A DNA stretch of 64,000 bases from contig NC_081409.1 of NCBI RefSeq assembly GCF_030272615.1, positions 619,303,255 to 619,367,254 of the forward strand, in the 5' to 3' direction. Shown here one piece after another: positions 48,055 to 58,793 of this stretch. The notes beneath the pieces were generated by a model. It had not been told where the DNA came from. It worked only from the letters and a program-made list of their open reading frames with translations, and did not search any database. The position numbers were made by a program, and so were the translations under genes. The stretch comes from Cryptomeria japonica. Lineage: Eukaryota > Streptophyta > Pinopsida > Cupressales > Cupressaceae. The stretch's first letter is position 1. Every line of letters begins with the position of its first letter.

Positions 48055-49565
48055 TGTTGGACATAATGGATCACTGAGAGGGGGGTGAATCGGTGATTTA
48101 AATAATTTTTACTTAATCATAGCTATACTGGTACGATATGAAATAAACAAAATGCAGACCAGTTACCCAGACAATCCAGAAAGGGTGTGTATGAGAAATA
48201 TCTAAAATATTAATACAACACACACATGGAGATAAAACACATAACACCAAATGTATGTGGAAAACCCAATGTGGGAAAAAACTCAGTGAGAATAGTTGTT
48301 GGAGATATTCTGCTCAGATCTAGCCTCACAATGAAAAGATTTGATCACAAATTTTAGGGACCAACCCGAGGAGCACCAACCACTGATTTATGAGCACCAA
48401 CTCAAAGGAACACCAACCCCTACATAATTTATAGGCTACAACCCTTTCACTAAGCACCTACTTAGTGAAAACATTATGAAAATTCAGATACACAAAAGAG
48501 ATCCCTATTGCAAATAAATTTTTGCAACCCTTCAATTCTCTGCTTTGTCAGTTTCAATCTTACTGGTTTGTGATCACTCCAAACACACTGCAACTCAACA
48601 TATCTATTGATTCTACCTTTGTTGAGTCTTCTCTCCCTCTTTCTACTGAATTCAAGGTACTCTTGATCACACTTTATTAAGTTCTATCTCAGCCAGTTTG
48701 TCACCCCTTCATTTTGCACTCTTTGTCAGTTTATTCCTTACACCGGTTTACTCTACTTCTCCTTACCGGTACAATCTTCACTCACAAACACTTAAAATTT
48801 GTTTCTCTTCAGCTCTCAACAATTTCACTCTCTCCTTCACACTTCAGCAACAACAACTATCTATCTTAGGTCACCATATTTAACTGAATCTTTCCCACCA
48901 AAAATCAATTCAAATAAAGGGCGGCTAGGGTTTACCTCCACCAATCAAATCTTCATCAAATCTAATCCAATCTACCTTGGATCACTCACATGCTTTGGAA
49001 GGATAAATAATCACATGTTTTTTCATCTGTCCAATGTATGGTTGCTAAAAATAGCAAACCTAAGTTTGATTTTAGGCCTTGAAACCAGTCGACACATTTA
49101 TGATCCAGTTCTTTCTTGTTCGAGGTCATCCTGCAATTTGATTTCATGCTTTGATCATGATCTCGGCAACCATCTGATCTTCCTCTATCGTCCATCCTTC
49201 ATCGAGCCGCAAACACCTACAATGTATCCATGATTTTTCCAATCACATTAAATGTCGACCTTCACACCTACCACACCTTAACGATGCACACATTGACCTC
49301 TACCTTTTCGCCAACTAGCATCCACCTATCAAACATGTCAGAAATTGACCCCCTAACATTGAATCGGTTCATTATCATTCATTGGAAAAAACTCCATACC
49401 AATTCAAGCCCTTACCAGTATAACCTTCTCCTGTTGTTATCCAACAACATACACTACACCAATAGCTCAACTTCACCTTCGGTGGTTTGTGATCTCTTTG
49501 ACACTCTTCCTCTTCATCACAAAAATTATCACAAACAAACAACCAACCTACATACCGGTTATGTT
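48055..49565 (-). repeat. LTR-H: copia LTR of the Copia-E family, truncated
   Basis: Its left edge TGTTGGACATAATGG resembles the Copia-E LTR edge (TGTTGAACACAATG). Order and spacing of blocks match to about offset 1,490 of 1,750, where LTR-I cuts in. ORFs of 124-144 codons (48799-49233, 49230-49604) overlap repeated LTR sequence, lack any domain and are not conserved in Copia-E; not genes. Confidence 0.75.
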
Positions 49566-50400
49566 TGTTGGCAATTGACATTCTATTGGTTGGTTTCACT
49601 ATAGAGTTATTGATGGCAACATGATTTTGTGTTCTAACTTCATATGGTGTACCGGTAGACACTTCACATATTCTACACCAGCACCGGCACTGGCAGGAGA
49701 GAAGATTTCTTTGGTCACTGGAAATGCAAGCCAACATGGTATAGTAAAGGTCATCAGAATTGGAGGCCGACATATCTTGGATCTGGCATCGACAATTTGT
49801 TTTAATGTTTATACATTTGTGTTATCTGGATGAGATGTAATCTGATATTGTATATATCTTTGTAAGATGACATAAGGCATAAAATTTGTATAGGGTATAT
49901 AGGTTTGTTAGATGAGATAATTTTGAGATAGACATGAGACAGGAGATTATGATGATGTGAATGTAATATGATGCAAAATATATCATAGACATTATGTATG
50001 TGAGGAATTTATTGTAAGGATTATTCTAGTAAAGGGGTTTAGGGTTTCTTACCAGAATAGATAGAGCTTAACCCGAAACTATATTCAGGCATAGAAGATG
50101 CTATCTTAGTAGTTCACACTTCTCTGGATTGTTATCTAGAATTTTATCTAGTCAATGAGGCTCCTATTGTGATTGAGCAGTGTGCTCTAGGCTGTAAGCC
50201 TTCCTGCAAGTGTAGGCCCATCATATTTTGTAATATCTCTTCATATGGCTAGTGGATTGATATTGTGGGTCAAAAATCTCACTGTGGTTTTTCCTCTTTG
50301 AGGTTTTCCACATATAAATCTATGTGTTATGATTCTCATTAATGTGATTGGCTTATTAGTTACTTTTCACATTAATTTTCCTATTACTAAGGTTTTCAGC
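49566..50400 (+). repeat. LTR-I: plus-strand copia LTR, 3' end missing
   Basis: It starts TGTTGGCAATTGAC and contains GATATTGTGGGTCAAAAATC followed by GTGGTTTTTCC and GAGGTTTTCCACATATAAAT, close to the reverse complement of LTR-K (about 38030-38100). The last 120 or so bases, including the C-tract end, are missing because Gypsy-2 begins near 50400. The exact border is not defined. Confidence 0.7.
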
Positions 50401-51390
50401 CAGGTTGCTTAATTTTGTTTTTTCAGCTTTCCAGCAACGTGGGGCATACAAGACAATTGTTAGCCCGATGTTACTCCCTTGGTCCTTATTTGGCATTCAG
50501 TTTTTGGAGTAGTGCGATGGTGACAAATGGAAAGACGTTGCTGACTGGTTTCTTTTTGGGGCCCACCTTTTGGCACAGTAAGCAAGTGGTTTCCTAGCAC
50601 TGTCATGTTTTGGCGGGTGCGTTTTAGTTTATGACAATGTTAAGATCATTGCGGGCGGAGCATGAAGTCTAGTGGTTGTTTTGCTGAGCGTGATCTTCAG
50701 GGCGACATGACAATGTTTTCTATTTGGGGGTGGTTATTCTTTTTTGGCATGTTTGGGAGCTGTTTCTAAAGCCGCTAGCTCTATTTATGTTTGTTTTTTT
50801 CCTGTTAGAGGGGGTTCAAAACTTTTCAAGAAGAACAATTAAGTTTGTTTAGTAGGAATTTTAGCCTTTTAAAACCATTACTATTTTCTGGAGAAGGTTA
50901 TTTAAACTATGCTAGCGGCCTCTGTGATACTTCTTTCAGTATGCTTTGGTGGTCTTTTCTGTGTTGTTCTACAAGAATTCCAATAACTTTAGGAATACAT
51001 TTATCTAAGATTTTGCCGATTAAACTATGTTTCACACTTTTTATCTGGTAAATGCATGATAAGTATTTCCTTATGTTGCAAATAAATTTAATTATGTCTT
51101 GGTTATGTTCTTGATTTAGACTTGTAGATTGTTGAATGGGCTTTAAAATCATATGTACTTGGGTTTCTTATGCTCATATATTTTAAAAATGCTCTGGTGT
51201 ATCGCCTCAATAGTCTAGATTTATTGTTCTTTAATTTCTCCTTCTTTTTACTTTCCTCCAAACCCATAAGGAAGAGCCGACTTCTCAATCTCGGAGGTCA
51301 TTTAGTGAAACCCGTGAAACTGGTCCCCCATCATTGAATTTCCCATAAGGTTGTTTGTTTCCAAGGTAAAATTTAGAGTCAACGGTTCTT
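50401..51390 (+). repeat. Gypsy-2 5' LTR (borders approximate)
   Basis: The region is more GC-rich and unlike any copia LTR here. I infer it is an LTR from its place before the primer-like site and gag. TG/CA ends could not be fixed because the 3' LTR is outside. A short frame at 50845-51051 is probably chance. Confidence 0.5.
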
Positions 51391-51412
51391 TTTATGGCAC
51401 ACCTAGTGGCAA
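51391..51412 (+). other. Primer-binding-site-like sequence of Gypsy-2
   Basis: TTTATGGCACACCTAGTGGC. Its shape (T-run, TGGC, then a CC...GTGG block) parallels TTTTGGAACGCCCCGTGGGA in the 22511-29726 element and other Tat/Athila sites. Confidence 0.5.
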
Positions 51413-51571
51413 TATTTTACTTCAAATATATCACTAAGCTAGTTTATGAGTCATAAGCCTGTGACCAAGAGTCAAACAACTTTGAATCTTCACATTCTCT
51501 TTCCTCCATTGGTGACCATCCATTCATCCATAGCTTCATCCTCATAGAGTTTTCCCACAGTCATACATGTT

Positions 51572-53055
51572 GTGATGGTGCACGTTCCCCCCATAAATTT
51601 TGTGACCTGGGATAATGGTAGCCCTCTCATTCCCTCAGTTCCACCCATGATTTGGGGAGCCATCCTTGTAGCTATGCTTAAGGTCATTCCTAAGTTCACA
51701 GGAGAATGTCATAAAACTCTTGGGGAGCATTTGCAAGATGTAGCCACTGTCTGCACTGTTCATGGTATCACTGAATAGAATGTAGCTCTAAGATTGCTCG
51801 TAGCCTCTTTCAAGGGAAAAAGCTTTGGATTGGTTCAAATCCTTAGGCCCCAACACTATAGGAGATTAATATCAGCTGGGAGATCATTTCTTTCAAAGAT
51901 TCTTGGATAAAGGTGATAGATTGTCCTTGATGCACCAACTCATCACAATAAAGAGGGCTCCAATCGAAGCACTGACTGATTATAATCTGAGATTTCAGTG
52001 AACTTGGTAGAGGATACCTTTGTCTGCTCACCCTCTAGTAGATATGGCCTTAGTATTCTATTTAAAAGCTTTCAATTCTGACATATCAATGATGATTCAA
52101 TCTTTAGGAGGCAATAACCTCCCACAAGCATTTGACATAGCAGTCCAAGCTAAAAAATAACCTTATCGACGTTAGGAAGCTAGCCCCTCGCCCTATAATG
52201 CTAGTATTCCCTAAAATATTCACTCAAGTCTTAGAAGAAGCTACTCCTAGTACACCCGCTCTATAGTCTATGTATTCATTTTGTACTCCCCAAACCATCT
52301 CTCTGGCTGCTAAAGTTAGTGATATGAAGAATCTCCTAAGATCCTTCTCCAATGAGATTGTCAACCTAAAAAGAGCCCAAGTCTCACCCACCAAGCCCCC
52401 TTTTTAGCAAAATTTCCAAGGAAACAGACCTCCATACCAACATATGAATCACCGATTTGATAAAACTCCTCAGCCGAATGGCCAAATAGTCCCAGTCCCA
52501 AATATGTTGTAGGCTATCTACCCAGCCATTGGTAGGGAACTGACAGTGGGCCAAAATAACTTGGTGGACAACACTAACTCTTGGTGTTTTCCGTGCAACA
52601 ATTCTCATACTCTGAGGAATTATCCGAGAGGGAATTTGCAGTAGAAGGTTGCAAAACAAATGAATTCAGGCACGATGCCGGATGAGTCTACATATACATC
52701 TCCAAGTATGGATAATGCAGCTTTTGTCACTCAGATGCAAGGGATGTCATTGCAGCAAGAAGTAGAGATCACCCCTGATCATGCACTTTTTTCATGGATG
52801 GAAGATGAGGACACAGTGTTGACCAATGGTGCAATCACCTCGAAGGATGGAACCCCTCTCGTGCACTCAAATTAAAATCTCCACTCTAAAAGGCGCTTGA
52901 TCGGGGAAAGAACTGACAGTATAAGAGAAGTGCCTATGGACAAACCCCCTGAACAACCGGTCACTAACTCTTCCTATCCGAGAAAACAGTTCATCCCTTA
53001 TAAGCTAAAAGAACTAAAGTTTATCACACCCCAGGTGCTAGACATGGTAGAATAG
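51572..53055 (+). pseudogene. Gypsy-2 gag, disabled
   Basis: ATG at 51572 (MMVHVPPINFVTWDNGSPL). The gag core follows: KVIPKFTGECHKTLGEHL, ATVCTVHGITE, a stop, NVALRLLVASFKGK, then in shifted frames the retrotransposon gag pattern (RAPIEALTDYNLRF, AHPLVDMALVFYLKAFN). A CCHC-like element (CFPCNNSHTLRNYP, last Cys lost) is near 52590-52630. The frame moves twice, ending in the 52660-52875 block rich in acidic residues. At least five stops. Role: particle and RNA binding. Confidence 0.78.
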
Positions 53056-53640
53056 TTGAAGAAGGCCTTGACTCATGTCTCTCTGTGGGACCTCCTGAGT
53101 ATTCCAGAGCAAAAGAATAGACTAAGAGAGGCGTTGTCTCATGACGAGAAAGACGTAAATGCGATAGCTCCACAATCTCTTCAGATTGATGGAATGGGTC
53201 TCCGGCCCACAATAGGCAAAGTGCACTCTCCAGCCGTATTGATAAATGAAGGTTCACCCCCTACTGCCCAAGGAGAAGGTAAGCCTAAGCCAAATCCTTT
53301 CTACCTTACCCTTATAGTTGGAGACAAACTTTTGCATAACTCCATGATAGATCATGGGGCTAGCACTACCGCATGCCTAAGCAAATCACTGAAGTATTAA
53401 ACATCAGATATGACCCTTTGAATAAAGAGGTTATGTAGCTTGATGGGAATAGGGTTCAGATAGTAGGTCTCATTAAAAACCTTCCCCTAACATTGTTTGC
53501 ATGTCCAAGTGTGACGGTGTCTCAAGAAGTAGTAGTCATTGATATCCCACCTATATTTGGGCTCTGTCTTTCTCAAGATTTTACCGCTAAAATAGGATGA
53601 TATATGTCCCTAGATTGGTCCCATCTCATCCTTCATACCC
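53056..53640 (+). pseudogene. Gypsy-2 protease
   Basis: An open block to 53400 has LLHNSMIDHGASTTACLSKS: the (I)D-x-GAS active site of retroviral-type aspartic protease, with His in place of the usual Ser/Thr/Gly. In a shifted frame it continues IRYDPLNKEVM, LDGNRVQIVGLIKNLPLTLF, CLSQDFTAKIG and SLDWSH, blocks typical of the same proteins in Tat-like elements. A frameshift at about 53400 and several stops disable it. Confidence 0.75.
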
Positions 53641-53950
53641 AACACAACGCCAAGCTGAAAATCCTCTCAGAACCCCTCCATACTGAGCATATAGCCGACT
53701 AGGCCTTGATCAATTTTGAACATACCCACACCTCTATATCAAATGATGAGTGAAAGGTGGTAGAGATTTTAGAAGATGAAGAAGTAATGGGAGAAATTCC
53801 ACTTGAGAAAGAGGCCTTCCTGAATGATTTCATATATTCGGACCCATTCTCTAACTACCATGTCACCGTCTTGGGTACCTATTGCATTTTTTAAGAAGAT
53901 CGGATCATCCCAAAGCTTACTAAGGATCTGTTCTCTAAAGAGCACTATCT

Positions 53951-54292
53951 TTGGCCCTATGGACCCTACACTTCAATGACGCCAAATGCAAGATGGGCTC
54001 CAGAGCAGGAGTTTGTCTCACTCCTCCTTCGAGCAAACGAATCCTAAAGCCTTTCCATTTGCAGTTCGTGTGCTCATATAATGAAGTAGAGTATGAAGGG
54101 CTGATTCAAGGATTGAACATGGTGGAAAGGATAGGCATTAAAAAGTTGAAAGTCCTTAGTGATTCTGAGCTAGTGGTCCATCAAGTTCAAGGGATATCCA
54201 GTGCCAAGCACATCTACATGAGGTCTTACTGTGCTAGAGTGTGGGATCTAATAGAGAGTTTTGATTCTTTCAATATCATAAGCTTTCCTTAG
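53951..54292 (+). pseudogene. Gypsy-2 added RNase H (archaeal/plant type), upstream of RT
   Basis: The 113-codon block reads LHFNDAKCKMGSRAGVCL at the start, then SYNEVEYEGLIQGLNMVERI and LKVLSDSELVVHQVQG. This is the fold pattern of the RNase HI-like domain that Tat elements acquired (FDG...GAG, E of EYE, D of SDS). The first catalytic Asp (FDG in the family) is Asn here, and the following Gly is Asp, both explained by G>A changes. It cuts RNA in RNA/DNA hybrids. It stands between protease and RT; in the angiosperm Tat elements I know, it follows RT-RNase H. Continuation MNQMATIGVQFD lies beyond two stops. Confidence 0.8.
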
Positions 54293-54427
54293 AAATAAAG
54301 TACCACAATGAACCAAATGGCTACCATTGGAGTGCAATTTGATCCTATTATGGACTTACTCACCAACTCCCAAGTAGTCAATGTGGTTGCCCACCCAACT
54401 ATCCCTGATAATGATACTCACTAGCAC

Positions 54428-54800
54428 GTGTTCAAGAGCGATAAACATATTGCTTTATTCATTCAAAGTTTGGGAGAATTTGTAAATCAGCTGCAACCTA
54501 AGATAAAGGAAGCCTATGAGAATCTGGTCATCCAACTGAGATCCAACAAGCTCCCTAATGGTTTGATCACTTTAAAGAACCTACTTGACCATGAGGATGC
54601 CAAAAAAGATAAGCGGAAGCTCACAACAAACAAAGAGGATTATGCCAAAATGTCAGTAGATAGTAGAAGAGTTCTCAAGGTAGGAAAGGATGTTTCCTCC
54701 AAAGATAGAAAGAAGTTGGCCCGATACTGTGATGAATATGAAGGTGTCATGGCTTGGTCTTATGAGGATTTAAGAGGATACGATCCTAATATCATCTAGC
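54428..54800 (+). pseudogene. Gypsy-2 linker before RT
   Basis: A 123-codon open block (FKSDKHIALFIQSLGEFVNQ, then Lys-rich LTTNKEDYAKMSVDSRRVLK and MAWSYEDLRGYDPNII). The end (YEGVMAWSYEDLRGYDP) is the segment that precedes RT in many gypsy polyproteins (the VFAWSYEDMPGLDP pattern). The first part is not recognised. Confidence 0.65.
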
Positions 54801-54829
54801 ATACCATCAAGCTTGCAAATAAGGCCAAG

Positions 54830-55641
54830 TCATTCTGACAGAAGAAAAGACTGGTTAACCAAAAAATTGAGTCTCTCATGGTTCAGGAGTTGAAAAAGTT
54901 GATCAAATAAAGGATCATTTACCACATAAAACACAGTACATGGGTGTCAAATTTGATACATGTTAGGAAAAAGAATGGAGATATCCTGCTCTATGTGGAT
55001 TTCCAAGATCTAAATCAGGGGTCTCTCAAAGACCACTATCCTCTACCATCAATGGAGCAATTACTGAGCACGGTGGCCAAATCAAAAATGTTCTCATTGC
55101 TCAATGATTTCTCCAGATATAATCAGGTAACTATAAAAGTGGAGGATGAGCACAAGATGACATTCACCACTAAGTAGGGAACGTTTGCATACCAGAAGAT
55201 GCCCTTCGGATTGTCAAATGTTGGGGAAACTTTTCAAAGGGCCATGGATTTATCTTTCAAAGAGATAATTAATAAGATCATCTTAATATACTTAGATGAC
55301 CTGACTATGTTTTCCAAACATCAGGAGGATCATTTTGAACATCTCGAATTAGTCCTCGAAAAATGTCTTGAATTTGGGATTTCTTTAAACCCAAAAAAGT
55401 GTATCTTTGGGTTCCTCAAGGAAAATTACTTGGGCATATAGTTTCAAAAGAGGGTGTTTCCATTGACCCAAACTATGTCAAAGCCATTAAAGATCTTCCC
55501 CTCCCAGTCAACAAAAAGGGAGTCCAATCTTTTTTAGGAAAGGTCAATTTTGTTAGTCGTTTTATTTCTGACTTTGCCGGAATAATAAGATCCATCACCC
55601 TCATGTTAAAAAAAAGATATACATTTGAAATGGAGTACTAA
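54830..55641 (+). pseudogene. Gypsy-2 reverse transcriptase
   Basis: RT blocks in order: WVSNLIHVRKKNGDILLYVD, FQDLNQGSLKDHYPLPSMEQ, MFSLLNDFSRYNQVTIK (the usual LDGYSGYNQI pattern, Asp kept as ND), a stop, FAYQKMPFGLSNVGETFQRA, and the catalytic LIYLDDLTMFSKHQEDH at about 55289-55335. The thumb region follows, with LGHIVSKEGVSIDP across a one-base frame change near 55430, then VQSFLGKVNFVSRFI. A few stops; otherwise well kept compared with Gypsy-1. Confidence 0.9.
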
Positions 55642-55930
55642 GGCCAAAAAATCTTTTGATGAAATTAAAAATGCTATTTGTTCCGCTCCCGTATTGTCTA
55701 ACCTAGACATGTCAAAGGATTTCATAATGTATGTTTTTTCTGGTCAGCATAGCATCGCCATGGTCCTAACCCAAAAAGATGCCCAAAAACGAGGAGAGCA
55801 TCCCATAGCTTTCCATTTGAAAACTCTTAAGGATTATGAGGTTGGATACAACTTTGTCAAAAAATAGGCCTTAGCTACTGTAAAAGGACTAAAGAAAGTC
55901 AAGCATTTCATTGCCTATAATAAAACCACG
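55642..55930 (+). pseudogene. Gypsy-2 degenerate RT-linked RNase H
   Basis: It reads KKSFDEIKNAICSAPVL, then DFIMYVFSGQHSIAMVLTQK, where the Asp of the usual TDAS pattern is absent (VFSG). Then HPIAFHLKTLKDYEVGYN, a stop, and LKKVKHFIAYNKTTVYVAH. Loss of active-site residues in this domain is known in Tat elements that carry a second RNase H. Confidence 0.75.
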
Positions 55931-57412
55931 GTGTACGTAGCCCATCCCGCAGTAAGAGAATACATTATGGAGGGTGACATCACTGAAAAAAGGGAAAATT
56001 GGATCACCAAGATCCTAGAATATGACGTCGATATCAGGCCAACAAAGCTGGTTCACGGGAGAGGCCTGTGTGAATATATAGTTCAAGAGTGTGAGCCTCG
56101 CAATGATGAAGTGACCACAGAGGAAATGATTATGCTTTTCCCTGATGTTCCAAATCACAGCCGGATTGAAAAGAGAAAGAAATTTATGAAGACCGGGATT
56201 TTTCCTGAAGATCTCCCTCCAGCTAAGAGGAGATTTTACAGACTCCAAAATATTGGTTTCCGCTTAATAGATAGAACTCTTTTCAAAATAAATTTTGATG
56301 GAGTCCTGCTTCACTGTGTAGACCAGAGCCAAGCTGATAAAATCCTACACGAGTTCCACTACGGTTCCTCAAGAGGCCATTTCTCTGCACCCACAACCAC
56401 TATCAATATTACTCAATCTGGGCATTTTTGGCCATCCCTGTTCAAGGACACACACAATCTAGTGAGGGGATGCAAGGAGTGCCAGTATTACATGGGAAGG
56501 AGCAAAAAAGTGGTAATACCACTCAGGCCCATGTCAGTGGAAGAGCCTTTTGCTCAATGGGGCCTTGATTTTGTTGGAATGATCAACCCCCCTAGTTCAG
56601 CCAGACATAAGTGGATCCTGACTACGACTGATTATTTCACCAGATGGTCTAAAGTTGTTCTTTTACTAAATTCATCAGAAAGTGAGGCACTGGATTTCCT
56701 AGAAGACCTTGCGTATCGATACGATCCCCCAAAACCCATTATATTAGATAATGTGCATGCATTCACAGGTTCACAAATTGCCCAATTTTCCCTCAGTAGA
56801 GGTATTTATCTCAAAACCTCTTCTAACTACTATCCTCAAGGGAATGGACTTGTTGAGTCCACTAAAAAAAACTTAGTCAGACTTATTAAAAGGATAGGCT
56901 CTGAATACAAGAGGGAATGGCATCACCACTTGAGAAGTGCATTATGGGAAGACCACGTAACACCCAAGCAGATTCTAAAAACCTCTCCATATAAGCTGGT
57001 ATACGGAAAGGATGCACTTTTCCCCATATCGTTAAAGATCTTAGCTTTGCAATTACTAAAATCAATGGAAGTGGCTGAAAACACCCCTATGGTTGTAAGA
57101 TTGGCAAAGATTATGGAGTTAGAAGAAGCAAGGGAGGTAGCCTTCGTGACTCTCCAAGACATGCAGGAAGTCATCAAAAGATGGTTTGATAGTAAAAAGA
57201 GCTCTGATCTGGCCTTCAGCCACAGGGACCTTGTATTGAAATATAATGAGAGAACGACAAAGCCTGGTCAACATGCCAAGTTTGACTGCCTATGGGAGGG
57301 ACCTTTCCGCATTGTACATTGTGAAGGTTTCAATGCTTTCAAGCTAGAAGACATGAGTGGGGCCCCCCTCCAAGTCCCAATTAATGGTTTCCACCTCAAA
57401 CCTTTTCATTAG
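55931..57412 (+). CDS. Gypsy-2 integrase, intact 493-codon block
   Basis: This is the longest recognisable open frame in the window. After the end of RNase H it has a zinc-binding domain H143-x6-H150-x30-C181-x2-C184 (FHYGSSRGHFSAPTT and GCKECQ). The DDE core has D213 (WGLDFVGMINPPSS), D273 (PIILDNVHAFTGSQ) and E309 (GNGLVESTKKNL), all present. A C-terminal GPY/F-type module follows (FDCLWEGPFRIVHCEGFNAF), ending IPINGFHLKPFH. It would insert element cDNA into the genome. It is part of a longer polyprotein whose upstream parts are broken, so no normal product is expected. The Met at 55931 is internal, not a start. Confidence 0.92.
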   Translation: MYVAHPAVREYIMEGDITEKRENWITKILEYDVDIRPTKLVHGRGLCEYIVQECEPRNDEVTTEEMIMLFPDVPNHSRIEKRKKFMKTGIFPEDLPPAKRRFYRLQNIGFRLIDRTLFKINFDGVLLHCVDQSQADKILHEFHYGSSRGHFSAPTTTINITQSGHFWPSLFKDTHNLVRGCKECQYYMGRSKKVVIPLRPMSVEEPFAQWGLDFVGMINPPSSARHKWILTTTDYFTRWSKVVLLLNSSESEALDFLEDLAYRYDPPKPIILDNVHAFTGSQIAQFSLSRGIYLKTSSNYYPQGNGLVESTKKNLVRLIKRIGSEYKREWHHHLRSALWEDHVTPKQILKTSPYKLVYGKDALFPISLKILALQLLKSMEVAENTPMVVRLAKIMELEEAREVAFVTLQDMQEVIKRWFDSKKSSDLAFSHRDLVLKYNERTTKPGQHAKFDCLWEGPFRIVHCEGFNAFKLEDMSGAPLQVPINGFHLKPFH

Positions 57413-57677
57413 GTGTTTCGTGCCCTTTTAGATGTATATAATGTATATATTGTATTTTTAGTGCCTATTTATCTTATTTATTCCTAGATAGAAAGAATAG
57501 CAAGCATAGAAAGAAGAGCAAACATAGAAAGAAGACAAAATAGAGAAAGGAGAAAAGCGAAAAATCCATTATATTAAATTTTTTTTTTGTATTTTTATTA
57601 CCAAATGAGTAAGCTCTAGGCCCCTCCTTTTCTAAAATCATTTTTGCTCAAGTCCAAGATGACGGTTCATCACATCC
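57413..57677 (+). other. Gypsy-2 region after integrase
   Basis: Non-coding. It contains an 18-bp purine-rich tandem repeat (57487-57558, four units of CATAGAAAGAAGAGCAAA type), an AT-rich stretch and a T-run. The purine repeat is not a polypurine tract as no LTR follows. Confidence 0.6.
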
Positions 57678-57782
57678 TCAGCAACTCTCTTTAGTCTCAT
57701 CTTCATCAGCATCAGATGTTTCCTCTTCTCTCGACCACTCAGAGCTAGAAGCGCTCTCGAGCTCCCTAGACATGAAAATAAC
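57678..57782 (-). CDS. C-terminal end of a possible antisense ORF in Gypsy-2
   Basis: On the minus strand an open frame ends at the TGA at 57678 with SRELESASSSEWSREEE and TSDADEDETKESC, very acidic and Ser-rich. Copia-D cuts it at 57782, so only about 35 codons remain. The ATG at 57772 may be internal. Tat elements often carry an extra ORF, frequently antisense, between integrase and 3' LTR; position and strand fit. Identity unknown. Confidence 0.4.
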   Translation of the reverse strand, partial: VIFMSRELESASSSEWSREEETSDADEDETKESC

Positions 57783-58587
57783 TGTTAGGATTCCCGTAGA
57801 TACTGAGAGGGGGAGTGAATCAATATCTAACTGGTTATGGAATTTTCTTAACTTAAAACATGTAGAGCATATTAATACTATGTACCAGTAAGCAAAAAGT
57901 AATGTAATAAATAGAGATAAAAACAATGACATGAAAAACACACCATAACACAAGGATTTAATGAGGAAACTTGGTGTGGGAAAAACCTCGGTGGGATTTG
58001 TGACCCACAATATTCACTTACTGGCCAATAAGAGAATATTATTGCTACAAGAGGGGCCTGCACATACAGGAAGGCCAACTGCCTAGAGCTCATTGCTCAA
58101 ATACAAAATAGGAAGTGTCACTGACTTACAAAATGGATTATATAAATCTAGTGTCTTGTACTGCTTCAAAGTAGCATCTATAATGCTAGATCCAGTACCG
58201 ATTTCTGCTCTGCTTCTTACATAAACCCTTAACCTATAATTCACATAATAAGTCTACCTTGTTTCACCTAATTATAATCTTCTTACTTCATTACAAATTT
58301 TCTACAATGATCTCTCTTATATAAGAGTCATTTTATAACTTGCCAAGTCAGCTTACAATGATTTTACAAATAATAAACAAAATATATAAACAACAAAAAT
58401 CCCGTCGGCTTCTGTGTCGGTATGCTTCCTTTCATTGTCGGTGCTGGTGATGTGAGTGTTGGTGTAGAGTCTGATCTTGCTAGTGCTGGTGGAATGCCTT
58501 GCTGGTGTCATAGGATTATAAGGTTTCCATCAATGACAAAACCTTCAATCACTTACAATGTCTCATTGGAGTGTGCATATGCCAACA
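57783..58587 (-). repeat. Copia-D 3' LTR (805 bp)
   Basis: It starts TGTTAGGATTCCC in plus orientation and ends CATATGCCAACA; the first 430 bp match 63570-64000 closely. It contains the G-tract and GGGAAAAACCTCGGTGGG boxes. Confidence 0.92.
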
Positions 58588-58602
58588 ATCTCCCCCTTTG
58601 GC
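58588..58602 (-). other. Copia-D polypurine tract
   Basis: The minus strand reads CCAAAGGGGGAGAT directly before TGTTGGC, as in Copia-B. Confidence 0.9.
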
Positions 58603-58793
58603 ATTGATGGCAAAACTCATGAGAAAATTCCAAAACTTGTAATCCAAAAATATTACCAAAAATATTTCCAAAAATTTGTGAGATCCCCTTGAGTAGATAA
58701 GTCTTTTGCTGATTATTTTCTCATACTACTACTCACCCTTTGGCATCAATGACAAAGGTTGTCAAGGTGTCAATAGAGTTGTAGTTTTATGCC

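Larger units (their letters stand above)
50401..57782 (+). mobile_element. Gypsy-2: Tat-like gypsy element, 3' end outside window
   Basis: LTR (about 50400-51390), a primer-site-like TGGCACACCTAGTGG, gag (51572 on), protease, RNase H of the added type, RT, degenerate RNase H and integrase all lie on the plus strand to 57412. The integrase and RT blocks resemble Tat-branch elements that I know from gymnosperm genomes (from memory). Copia-D interrupts the 3' region at 57782, so the 3' LTR is not visible. Confidence 0.85.

Noticed and set aside
48799-49773. ORFs of 124-144 codons as possible small genes
   Set aside because: Within LTR-H and crossing the LTR-H/LTR-I junction; no domain and no conservation in the related Copia-E LTR.
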